Source: Siderastrea radians
Lineage: Eukaryota; Cnidaria; Anthozoa; Scleractinia; Rhizangiidae
Length of the DNA stretch: 64,000 nt
NCBI GenBank assembly: GCA_964017195.1
Contig: OZ024898.1
Span: 4,549,482 to 4,613,481, forward strand
Reading direction: 5' to 3'
The position numbers and the translations under genes are program-made. This document shows, piece after piece, positions 44,991 to 57,242 of the stretch (the first letter of the stretch is position 1; each line of letters opens with the position of its first letter). The notes under the pieces were generated by a model that did not search any database, had not been told where the DNA came from, and saw only the letters and a program-made list of their open reading frames with translations.

Positions 44991-47900
44991 TTGGTTCAAC
45001 AATTTTTCATTGTAGGCAATCCATTCGTTGTTTCAATTTTTTTCTCAAATGGGAAATCGTACCGTTGTTGCAACAATTTTTTAGCCTTGCATTGTAAGCA
45101 ATCTATCCGTTGTCTCAAATCGTTTGTCAGATGGGAATTCGAACCGTCGTTTGAACAGTTTTTTGCCCTTCCGTTATAGACAATCCATACGTTGTTTCAA
45201 TTCTTTTCTCAAATTTGAAATCGTACCGTTGTTGCAACAATTTTTTAGCCTTGCATTGTAAGCAATCTATCCGTTGTTTCAATTCTTTTGACAGATGGAA
45301 AATCTCACCGTTATTTCAACAATTTTTTCGCCTTACATTCTAAGCTGTCTATCCCTTTTTCAATTCTTTTGTCAAATGGAAAATCTAACCGTTGTTTCAA
45401 CACTTTGTTTGCCTTACATTGTAAGCAATCTATCCATCGTCTTAATTCTCGTCTCAAATAGAAAATCTAGCGGTTGTTTTAACACTTTTTTGGCCTTACA
45501 TTGTAGGCATTCTATCCGTCAATTCAATTCGTTTCTCAAATGGAAAATCTAACCGTTGTTTGAACAATTTTTTGGCCTTCCATTGCAGGCAATCTATCCG
45601 TTGTTTCAATTGTTTTGGGAAGTGGAAAATCTTACCGTTGTTAGCGCGCTTTTTTGGCTTTGTATTGTAGGCAATCATTCCTTCGTTTCAATTCTATTCT
45701 AAAATAGAAAATCTAACCATTGTTCCAACAATGCTTTGGCCTTCGATTGCGGGCAATCTATCCGCTGTTTGAATTCTTTTCTCAAATGGAAAATCAAACT
45801 GTTGTTTCAACAATGTTTTGGCCTTGGATTGCGGGCAACCTATCAGTTGTTTCAATTCTTTTGTCACATGGAAAATCTAACCGTTGTTTTATCAATTTTT
45901 TTGTTCTTGCATTGTAGAGAATTAATCCGTTGCTTCAATTCTTTTCTCAAAGGGGAAATCGAACCGTTGTTGCAACAATTTTTTAGCCTTGTATTGTAAG
46001 CAGTCTATCCATTGTTTCAATTCCTTTGTCACACGGAAAATCTAACCGTTGTTCCAACAATGTTTTGGCCTTTGATTGCGGGCAATCTATCCGCTGTTTG
46101 AATTTTTTTCTCTAAAGGAAAATCTAACCGTTGATTCAACAATTTTTTGTCTTTTACTTGTAGGCAATCTATACGTCGTTTCAATTCTTTTCTCAAATAG
46201 AAAATCTAACCGTTGTATGAACAATTTGTTTTCCTTCGACTGCAGGCAATCTATTTGTTGTTTCAATTCTTTTGTCAAACAGAAAATCTCGCCGTTGTTT
46301 CAATACTTTTTTGGCTTAGTACTGTAGCCACTCAATCCGTCGTTTCAAATCTTTTAACATATGGAAAATCTAACCGTTGTTTCAACACTTTTTTGTCGTT
46401 GCATTTTAGGTAATCAATCCGTTGTTTCAATTCTTTTCTCAAAGGGCAAATCAAACCGTTGTTGCAACAATTTTTTAGCCTGGCAATGTAACCAATCTAT
46501 CCATTGTTTCAATCCTTTTGTCAAACGGAAAATCTAACCGTTGTTGTCACACTTTTTTGGCCTTACATTTAAGGCATTCTATCCGTCGTTTCAATTCTTT
46601 TCTCAAATGGAAAATCTAACCGTTGTTTCAACATTTTTTTTGACCTTCCATTGCAGGCAAGCTATTCGTTGTTTCAATTCTTTTGTCAAACGGAAAATCT
46701 CACCGTTGTTTCAAGAATTTTTTGGCCTTCGATTGCAGGCAATCTATCCGTTGTTTTAATTCTTTTCTCTAATGGGAAATATAACCTTTGTTTTAATAAT
46801 TTTTTGGCCTTACATTGTAAGGAATCTATCGGTTGTCTCAATTCTTTTGTCAAATGGAAAAACTAACCGTTGTTTCAACACTTCTTTGGCCTTGCATTGT
46901 AGGCAATCTTTCCGTCGTTTCAATTCCTTTCTCAAATAGAAAATCTCACCGTTGTTTCAACAATTTACTGGCCTTCGATTGCAGGTAATCTATCCGTTGT
47001 TTCAATTCTTTTGTTAAATGTGAAATCTCACCGTTATTTTAACGCTTTTTTGGCTTTGTATTGTAGGCAATCGATCCGTTTTTTTAAATTTCTTTCTCAA
47101 CTGGAAAATCAAACCGTTGTCTCAACAATGTTTTGGCCTTGGATTGCGAGCAATCTCTCCGTTGTTTCAATTCCTTTGTCACATGGAGAATCTAACCGTT
47201 CTTTCCACAATGTTTCGGCTTCTTCTTGTAGGCAATCTATCCGTCGTTTCAATTCTTTTCTCAAAGGGAAAATCTAACCGTTGTTGCAACAATTTTTAGC
47301 CGTGCATTGTAAGCAATGTATCCCTTGTTTCAATTCCTTTGTCACATGGAAATTCTAACCGTTGTTTCAACAATATTTTGCCGTTTCATTATAGGGAATG
47401 TTGCTGTCGTTTCAATTCTTTTCTCAAATGGGAAATCTAACCGTTGTTTCAACACTTTGTTTGCCTTACATTGTAAGCAATCTATCTATCGTTTTAATTC
47501 TCTTCTCAAATGGAAAATCTAACCGTTGTTTCAACAATTTTTTGGCCTTACATTGTAGGCAATCTTTGCGTCGTTTTAATTTTTTTCTCAAATGGAAAAT
47601 CAAACCGTTCTCTCAACAATGTTTTGGCCATGGATTGCGGGCAATCTATCCGTTGTTTCAATTCCTTTGTTACATGGAAAATCTAACCGTTGTTTCAACA
47701 ATGTTTTGGCTTCTTCTTGTAGGTAATCTATCCGTCGCTTTAATTCTTTTTTCAAATGGGAAATCTAACCGTTGTTTCAACACTTTTTTGGCCTTACATT
47801 GTAAGCAATCTGTCCGTTTTTTTAATTTTTTTTTTTTGCAAATGGAAAATCCAATCTTTGTTTCAACAATGTTTTAGCCTTTCATTGTAGACAATCCATT

Positions 47901-48654
47901 CGATGTTTCAATTCTTTTCTCAAATGGGAAATCGTACCGTTGCTGCAACAACTTTTTAGCCTTGCATTGTAAGCAATCTATCCGTTGTTTGAATTCTTTT
48001 GTCAGATAGGAAATGGAACCGTTGTTTGAACATTCTTTCGGCCTTCCATTATGGGGAATCTATCCGTTGTTTGAATTCTTTTGTCACATAGAAAATCTAA
48101 CCGTTGTTGCAACAGTTTTTTTGGCCTTTCATTGTAGGCAATCCATATGTTGTGTCAATTCTTTTCTCAAATGGAAAATCGTGCCGTTTTTGGAACAATT
48201 TTTTAGCCTTGCATTGTAAGCAATCTATCCGTTGTCTCAAATCTTTTGTCAGATGGGAAATCGAACCGTTGTTTGAACAATTTTTTGGCCATCCATAATA
48301 GGCAACCTATCCGTTGTTTCAATTCTTTTCTCAAATTTGAAATCGTACCGTTGTTGCAACAATTTTTTAGCCTTGCATTGTAAGCAATCTATCGGTTGTT
48401 TCAATTCTTTTGACAGATGGGAAATCGAACCGTTGTTTGAACAATCTTTTGGCCTTCTATTATAGAAAATCTATCCGTTGTCGTAATCAAGTTTTGTCAC
48501 ATGGAAAATCTCACCGTTATTTCAACAATTGTTTCGCCTTACATTGTAAGCAATCTATCCCTTTTTTCAATTCTTTTGTCAAATGGGAAATCTAACCGTT
48601 GTTTCAACACTTTTTTGGCCTTACATTGTAAGCAGTCTATCCATTGTTTCAATT

Positions 48655-50665
48655 CTTTTGTCAAATGGAAAATCGTACCGTTGTTTCAACAATTCCTTGT
48701 CCTTACATTGTAGGCAATTAATCCGTCGTTTTAATTTTTTTCTCAAATGGAAAATCAAACCGTTCTCTCAACAATGTTTTGGCCATGGATTGCGGGCAAT
48801 CTATCCGTTGTTTCAATTCCTTTGTTACATGGAAAATCTAACCGTTGTTTCAACAATGTTTTGGCTTCTTCTTGTAAGTAATCTATCCGTCGCTTTAATT
48901 CTTTTTTCAAATGGGAAATCTAACCGTTGTTTCAACACTTTTTTGGCCTTACATTGTAAGCAATCTGTCCGTTTTTTTAATTTTTTTTTTTTGCAAATGG
49001 AAAATCCAATCTTTTGTTCTACAATTTTTTAGCCTTTCATTGTAGGCAATCCATTCGTTGTTTCAATTCTTTTCTCAAATGGGAAATCGTACCGTTGTTG
49101 CAACAACTTTTTAGCCTTGCATTGTAAGCAATCTGTCCATTGTTTCAATTCTTTTGTCAGATAGGAAATCGAACCGTTGTCTGAACACTCTTTCGGCCTT
49201 CCATTATAGGGAATCTATCCTTTGTTTCATTCCTTTTGTCACATGGGAAATCTAACTGTTGTTATAACAGTTTTTTGGCCTTTCATTGTAGGCAATCCAT
49301 GTGTTGTGTCAATTCTTTTCTCAAATGGAAAATCGTACCGTTGTTTCAACAATTTCTTGTCCTTACATTGTAGGCAATTAATCCGTCGTTTTAATTTTTT
49401 TCTCAAATGGAAAATCAAACCGTTCTCTCAACAATGTTTTGGCCATGGATTGCGGGCAATCTATCCGTTGTTTCAATTCCTTTGTTACATGGAAAATCTA
49501 ACCGTTGTTTCAACAATGTTTTGGCTTCTTCTTGTAAGTAATCTATCCGTCGCTTTAATTCTTTTTTCAAATGGGAAATCTAACTGTTGATTCAACGCTT
49601 TTTTGGCCTTACATTGTAAGCAATCTGTCCGTTTTTTTAATGTTTTTTTTTTGCAAATGGAAAATCCAATCTTTTGTTCTACAATTTTTTAGCCTTTCAT
49701 TGTAGGCAATCCATTCGTTGTTTCAATTCTTTTCTCAAATGGGAAATCGTACCGTTGTTGCAACAACTTTTTAGCCTTGCATTGTAAGCAATCTGTCCAT
49801 TGTTTCAATTCTTTTGTCAGATAGGAAATCGAACCGTTGTCTGAACACTCTTTCGGCCTTCCATTATAGGGAATCTATCCTTTGTTTCATTCCTTTTGTC
49901 ACATGGGAAATCTAACTGTTGTTATAACAGTTTTTTGGCCTTTCATTGTAGGCAATCCATGTGTTGTGTCAATTCTTTTCTCAAATGGAAAATCGTACCG
50001 TTGTTTCAACAATTTCTTGTCCTTACATTGTAGGCAATTAAACTGTCGTTTTAATTTTTTTCTCAAATGGAAAATCAAACCGTTCTCTCAACAATGTTTT
50101 GGCCATGGATTGCGGGCAATCTATCCGTTGTTTCAATTCCTTTGTTACATGGAAAATCTAACCGTTGTTTCAACAATGTTTTGGCTTCTTCTTGTAAGTA
50201 ATCTATCCGTCGCTTTAATTCTTTTTTCAAATGGGAAATCTAACTGTTGATTCAACGCTTTTTTGGCCTTACATTGTAAGCAATCTGTCCGTTTTTTTAA
50301 TTTTTTTTTTTTTGCAAATGGAAAATCCAATCTTTTGTTCTACAATTTTTTAGCCTTTCATTGTAGGCAATCCATTCGTTGTTTCAATTCTTTTCTCAAA
50401 TGGGAAATCGTACCGTTGTTGCAACAACTTTTTAGCCTTGCATTGTAAGCAATCTGTCCATTGTTTCAATTCTTTTGTCAGATAGGAAATCGAACCGTTG
50501 TCTGAACACTCTTTCGGCCTTCCATTATAGGGAATCTATCCTTTGTTTCATTCCTTTTGTCACATGGGAAATCTAACTGTTGTTATAACAGTTTTTTGGC
50601 CTTTCATTGTAGGCAATCCATGTGTTGTGTCAATTCTTTTCTCAAATGGAAAATCGTACCGTTGT
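48655..50665 (+). repeat. Higher-order repeat, 660 bp (8 monomers), 3 near-identical copies
   Basis: Sequence from about 48655 repeats at +660 and +1320/1321 with very few differences, for example long stretches of 49441-49560 and 50101-50220 are identical. Similarity stops sharply at both edges. A partial older relative begins near 47570. Confidence 0.93.
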
Positions 50666-52471
50666 TGCAACAATTTTTTAGCCATGTATTGTAAGCAATC
50701 TATCCGTTGTCATCTTTGTCAGATGGAAAATCGAACCGTTGTTTGAACAATATTTTGGCCTTCCATTATAGGCAATCCATCCGTTGTTTCAATTCTTTTC
50801 TCAAATGGCAAATCGTACCGTTGTTGAACAATTTTTTAGCCTTACATTGTAAGCTGTCTATCCATTGTTTCAATTCTTTTGTGAAATGGAAAATCTAACC
50901 GTTGTTTCAACACTTTTTTGGCCTTACGCTGTAAGCAATCTATCCGTTTTTTTATTTTTTTTTTGTCAAATGGAAAATCCAACCTTTGGTTCCACAATTT
51001 TTTAGCCTTTTGTTGTAGGCAATCCATGTGTTGTTTCAATTCTTTTCTCAAGTGGGAAATCGTACTGTTGTTGCAACAATGTTTTAGCCTTGCATTGTAA
51101 GCAATCTATACGTTGTTTCAATTCTTTTGTCAGATGGGAAATCGAACCGTTGTTTGAACGTTCTTTCGGCCTTACATTATAAGGAATCTATCCGTTGTTT
51201 TAGTTCTTTTGTCACATGCATAATCTAACCGTTGTTACAACAATTTTTTGGCGTGATATTGTAAGCAATCTACCCCTCAAATGGAAAATCGTACCGTCGT
51301 TGCAACAATTTTTTAGCCTTGTATTGTAAGCAATCTATCAGTCGCTTCGATTCTTTTCAGAAGTGGGAACTCTGACCGTTATTTTAACGCTTTTTTTCCC
51401 TTTGTATTGAAGGCAATCGATCCGTCCTTTCAATTTTTTTTCTCAAATTGAAAATGAAACCGTTGTTTCAACAATTTTTTGGCCTTGGATTGCGGGCAAT
51501 GTATCCGTTGTTTCAATTCCAATGTCACATGGAAAACCTAACCGTTTTCTCAACAATGTTTTGGCTTCTTCTTGTAAACAATCTATCCCTTTTTTCAATT
51601 CTTTTGTCAAATTGAAAATCTAACTGTTGTTTCAACAATGTTTTGGCCTTGGATTGCGGGCAACCTATCCGTTGCTTCAATTCCTTTGTCACATGGAAAA
51701 TCTAACCGTTGTTTGAACAATTTTTTGTCCTTGCATTGTATTCAATTTATCCGTTGCTTTAATTCTTTTCTCAAAGGGGAAATCGAACCGTTGTTGCAAC
51801 AATTTTTTAGCCTTGCATTGTAAGCACTCTATCCATTGTTTCAATTCCTTTGTCACATGGAAAATCTAACCGCTGTCAGTCCGGGCCACAACCAGAACTG
51901 GATATATTGTGACGTCATCGAACTTTCCAAGATGGCGCCCACACGAAGGGACACGAGGTTGGGTCACTTCTCAGCTCTTTTCTAGGCCTTGAAGTGCCCT
52001 TTTCCCATAGTACTTTGGGAACCTTGCGTTTGAACAATAAAGAAACAGACCAGTGTGAAAAAATGGCGTCCGTTGAAGTTTCCCCTGTGATTTAGACCTG
52101 AAACGATTGAAATTGGGGGTGACTCAGCGCACAAATTTGCCTGACCAGGTGCCAAACATCTAAAGAAAGAAGGTACGTAACAATTTTTCTGGTCTTTCAA
52201 AAAATTTTTTTTGAAATCTACATAAAATTTGCTTGTAGTTGGTAGTATTTTCGTTGTAGTGCAAGACTTCTTCACATAGTGCTGTGCTTTTGAAGATGCA
52301 ACAATGAGTTGCGCTATAAGCTTATGTGTTGTCATCGACTGGACTGCTCACGCCAGGTTCATTTTACATTGTAATCAATTGAAGATGATCTGTGTTCTGG
52401 GAAAGGGCACACAGATTGGGATGGGAGCAAGGGTCCATCTTCAAAATATCAATTTTTGACAACAGAAATAA

Positions 52472-52560
52472 TACAGTCGAAGCTCTCGTAAACGACCACC
52501 TTGGCAATTCAGACAAGTGGTTACAACTACAGCTGTTCGCTTACGAGAATGGCTTTTATC
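52472..52560 (+). mobile_element. Possible short MITE fragment
   Basis: ACAGTCGAAGCTCTCGTAAACGACCACC resembles the TIR of MITEs I recall from invertebrate genomes. A partly inverted GCTTACGAGAATGGCTT lies about 55 bp later. Only a fragment; recognition rests on memory of the family. Confidence 0.3.
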
Positions 52561-55142
52561 ATAAAGCTTGTACTTACTACCAGTGTTGTTGTAATAATAC
52601 TGAATAAGCCTAGTTTTTTAGTGCCTATCACAGAAGCAGCTCACTAATGTATGAACCATTGCCATTTATGTCATGCATTAGTCTAAATTTGCAATTTACA
52701 TTTTAGAAAATGAAAACACAGATGTATTAATAAGTGCATTGGCTATCCCTTCATGATATCCCTTTCATTTCTGTGATTAGAAGAATATAGACTACTGTAT
52801 ACCCTAGTGATTCTGTATTGTATTTTCTGTGATATCAAATGCATTAACTTTCTTACTGGCATGTTTTAATTTATTCTTCCTTTTACTTTAGGTTATGACA
52901 TGCAAGATGGAAAGTGTGAAACATGGCTGAAGGAAATTAACCATAACTCATATTTTCATGGTTTCGGAAACTATGAATTTATGCTCTAAATGAAACAGTT
53001 AAACACTGGGACACTGAATGAGCTCATTAAAACTTATAAATGGTGAAAATGTTCACAGTCAATTGAGGAAAAATATGAAATGAATTAATGGAACCGCTTC
53101 CTTCTTTCCACCTGATAAAATCTCAAATTTACTTTGAATATGAACTTTCAACTCACGACATCCATATTTTTCAAAACTTCAGTTTGAGGCAGATATTTTG
53201 TGGCTTTTTCTAGTAAAATTATATTTTCCCCAACCATCTGTCAGTACAGGTGAATGAAAATGGTCTGAATTCCAAAAATGACTCATGAAAACCATATTAA
53301 TATTGATCTAGGAAATTGAATATGAAATGATTGCAGTTCAATTTGCATCAAATTCGTATTTTGTGTTCTGGATTTAAATGCTAGACCCAAATAAGTATAT
53401 GCTGGCTTTGTTGATTACTTTAATGCCATTTGGATGAGGCCATTTTAAAATAATAGTTCTTTTGGTGTCCCGGTGTTTGAGGTTCCTTTGAAAACAACAA
53501 GTGCCCCCAGCCTTATCGTAAATTTGAAATGAGCGCTTCCCCTTGAGTAGGCACCCACCTCCCGTGGCCTGCTTTTTGTAGACGACTAATGAGACAACAA
53601 AGGTTGAGTGTAGTGTTCGTCGTGTTTATCTCTCGTCATTTTTTAGTCATTGGTAATCCTAATTGAATGTTTAACTGCTCTTAAAAAAAAACAAAAAAAA
53701 ACTGCAAACTGCAGCAAACGACTTGAAATTAATGCTGAGTAGGTTAATAGCCACTCTGTGAGTAGCCACTCTGTTATGTAGATAAGATTGGTCACAAGCC
53801 AATTACACAAATTACTATCCAACTGGTCATGATTTGTGAAAAATTAAATAAGTGCCTCCCCTCAAATAAATGCCTCCTTTGAATAAGCACTCACCGGCTT
53901 ATCCTATAAATATTGAAATAAGTGCCCCAGGTGCTTATTCAAGGATTTAAAATAAGTGACAGCACATATAAAAAGCTTCCGAGAGCAATCCAGTCCAAGA
54001 CAAAATGAAAATTGCTGAGACCCTTGTTTTCCAGAGGACCATTCACCACCCCTTATAGTGCATGCCAGTCTTGAGGAAAACTTCTGCACATGGAATTTTC
54101 CCAAGAAGAATTCATTTCTCCTGAATTATGTTTGCTGTCCATTTGACATAGTTACAGCTAAATAATGTTTTCCAGTTTGCTTTTGTTTGTGTATTTAGTA
54201 CATATGAGGAAAAGGAATGGGGCTGTCAAATATGTCTAAAAATACACCTCAAATAAAGGTTTCCTTCAAAATAATGTCAGTTGGACACATGCATCTATTA
54301 AATAAAAACTGGGGATGCTTTACTGGTATAAAAATGCTCTCATATTTTATATGGAATATTCGCATACCATCTAATCGAGCATGCACTGCCAACACTCTGT
54401 AGGCTTCATGTGCCTATCACAATTTTTAGTCTGTCTGGATCACCTATATTGACAGACCATTTTCACATTACAAGATGTAAGTAATAAGCGAAGGGACAAA
54501 TAAAAATAAACTTCTTTTCTTGTCTCCTGTGAAAACCAATTTATTTATTTATATATTTACATATTTATTTATTATTAGTATTATTATTTGCAACATACAA
54601 TGCATTCTGCACATCCATTTCATTTTTGAAAGGTAAAGGATTCAGTTTCTCAGGGTTGTTTCAAAATCTCAATTTCTGCCATGTGAAATGCCTTTGCCAA
54701 ATTTTGTTCATGTCTACACGGTATCTAAACACCAGCTGGCCATTACTGCCAATTACAATGGGGTTTACAATGAACGGACGACAGAAACTCGTAAGCGTTG
54801 CATGCATGTGTCCTGGCAAGCGCAATTCGTGTGTACGTACCAGTTACCATGTGTCCAAGATGCTTCATCACACAGGTTCAGCTATTCGAACTCTGATAAA
54901 TTAATGTCTAGGAAGAGATCTGGAATACTTCAGGAGTCTTGTTCGATCAAGGTTGTATTCAAGCGAGTAGCGTAATGCGTCCGGTGCAGAATAGAATGAA
55001 CCACTCCAGGCCGAATTATCTTCGCTCACAACACACATGTAGACTAGTGCTCGACTTTTAAGAGCTCATCGAGTGCGTATGTATCGGTACTTAAGCCGTT
55101 TTCACTGCAAAACATGCATTCTATCGGTGTTTTCTTCTCGGC
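52561..55142. other. Interior of the 3.6-kb element, no gene seen
   Basis: AT-rich, with AAATAAGTGCC/GTGCCCC words repeated at 53500-53960 that look like a decayed MITE. No convincing coding region. Confidence 0.5.
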
Positions 55143-55325
55143 TTATTGCTTCGGTCTCTTGAAATATTCACGCAAGTCCAAACGTTTAACTATTAAACTG
55201 CACTGGTCGCCTGCGTACCGCTTGTACAAAAAGATTCCTGGGCCCTCAGCATCTTGATATCTGTGAATCGAATCCTTGGACGAATAAAATCGTCTAGATT
55301 TATCTGTACTAAGGTTGATTTTCAC
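55143..55325 (-). CDS. Unrecognised 60-codon frame in the 3.6-kb element
   Basis: Reads MKINLSTDKSRRFYSSKDSI..., ending EYFKRPKQ, with balanced amino-acid use unlike the low-complexity frames elsewhere. Upstream on the same strand, in another frame, SDAEPKHWLDRERTKFQINF also looks protein-like. The pair could be one frameshifted exon of a captured or transposon gene. No family recognised. Confidence 0.2.
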   Translation of the reverse strand: MKINLSTDKSRRFYSSKDSIHRYQDAEGPGIFLYKRYAGDQCSLIVKRLDLREYFKRPKQ

Positions 55326-57242
55326 GGTAACCTACAAGCATTCTGTATTTCCTGCACGAGAAATTTATCTGGAACTTAGTCCTTTCGCGGTCAAGCCAAT
55401 GTTTTGGTTCAGCATCTGAACCAATCAAATTGCGGGAAACTATATATCCAGTTCTGGTTGTGGCCCGGACTGGCTGTTTCAACAGTTTTTGGCTTTTACT
55501 TGTAGGCAATCTATACGTCGTTTCAATTCTTTTCTCAAATGGAAAATGTAACCGTTGTTTCGACAATTTACTGGCCTTTGATTGCAGACAATCTATCCGT
55601 TGTTTCAATTCTTTTGTCAAATGTGAAATCTCACCGTTATTTTAACGCTTTTTTGGCTTTGTATTGTAGCCAATCGATCCATCGTTTTAATTTTTTTTCT
55701 CAAATGGAAAATCAAACCGTTGTTTCAACACTGTTTTGGCCTTGGATTGCGGGCAGCCTATAAGTTGTTTCAATTCTTTTGTCACATGGAAAATCTAACG
55801 GTTGTTTCAACAATTTTTTGTCCTTGCATTGTAGGCAATTAATCCGTTGCTTCAATTCTTTTCTCAAAGGGGAAATCGAACCGTTGTTGCAACAATTATT
55901 GGCCTTGCATTGTAAGCAGTCTATCCATTGTTTCAATTCCTTTGTCACATGGAAAATCTAACCGTTGTTTTAACAATGTTTTGGCCTTCGATTGCGGGCA
56001 ATCTATCCGCTGAATGAATTCTTTTCTCTAATGGAAAATCTAACCGTTGTTGCAACAATTTTTTGGCTTTTACTTGTAGGCCATCTATACGTCGTTTCAA
56101 TTCTTTTCTCAAATGAAAAATCTAACCGTTGCTTGAACAATTTTTTTGCCTTCGACCGCAGGCAATCTATTTGTTGTTTAATTCTTTTGTCAAACAGAAA
56201 ATCTCGCCGTTGTTTCAACGCTTTTTTGGCTTTGTACTGTAGCCACTCAATCCGTCGTTTCAAATCTTTTGTCAAATGGAAAATCTAACCGTTGTTCAAC
56301 ACTTTTTTGTTGTTGCATGTAAGGTACTCAATCTGTTGTTTCAATTCTTTTCTCAAAGGGGAAATCAAACCTTTGTTGCAACAACTTTTTAGCTTGACAT
56401 TGTAACCAATCTATCCATTGTTTCAATCCTTTTGTGAAACGGAAAATCTAACCGTTGTTGTAACACTTTTTTGGCCTTACATTGCAGGCATTCTATCCGT
56501 CGTTTCAATTCTTTTCTCAAATGGAAAATCTAACCGTTGTTTCAACAATTTTTTTGACCTTCCATTGCAGACAATCTATTCGTTGTGTCAATTCTTTTGG
56601 CAAACGGAAAATCTCACCGTTGTTTGAAGAATTTTTTGGCCTTCGATTGCAGGCAATCTATCCGTTGTTTCAATTCTTTTCTCTAATGAGAAATCCAACC
56701 TTTGTTTTAATATTTTTTTGGCCTTACATTGTAAGGAATCTATCGGTTGTCTCAAATCTTTTGTCAAATGGAAAATCTAACCATTGTTTCAACACTTTTT
56801 TGGCCTTGCATTGTAGGCAGTCTTTCCGTCGTTTCAATTCTTTTCTGAAAAAGAAAATCTCACCGTTGTTTCAACAATTGTTTGTCCTTCGATTGCACGC
56901 AATCTATTTGTTGTTTCAATTCTTTTGTGAAACAGAATATCTTGCCGTTGTTTCAACGCGTTTTTGGCTTTGTACTGTAGCCAGTCAATCCGTTGTTTCA
57001 ATTCTTTTGTCACATGGAAAATCTAACCGTTGTTTCAACACTTTTTTGTCGTTGCATTGTAGGTAATCAATCCGTTGTTTCAATTCTTTTCTCAAAGGGG
57101 AAATCGAACTGTTGTTGCAACAACTTTTTAGCCTTGCATTGTAACCAATCTATCCATTGTTTTATTTCCGTTGTCACATGGAAATTCTAGCCGTTGTTTC
57201 AACAATATTTTCGCCTTCCATTATAAGGAATGTATCCGTCCT

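Larger units (their letters stand above)
42789..51876 (+). repeat. Satellite array segment 3 (82-83 bp monomer)
   Basis: The longest uninterrupted segment, about 110 monomers, with the clearest higher-order structure (two separate families of about 660-bp units). Cut at 51876 by the 3.6-kb TIR element. Confidence 0.97.
51877..55472. mobile_element. DNA transposon-like element, 3.6 kb, 31-bp perfect TIRs, 5-bp target duplication
   Basis: The ends CAGTCCGGGCCACAACCAGA... are identical inverted repeats for about 31 bp. GCTGT lies on both outer sides (51872-51876 and 55473-55477). Deleting the element and one GCTGT restores a normal monomer (AACCGCTGTTTCAAC). No transposase was recognised. The left interior has TGACGTCA and AAGATGGCGCC words, more like a promoter and first exon than like a transposon. 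The superfamily is not assigned; 5-bp duplications are uncommon among known groups. Confidence 0.85.
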
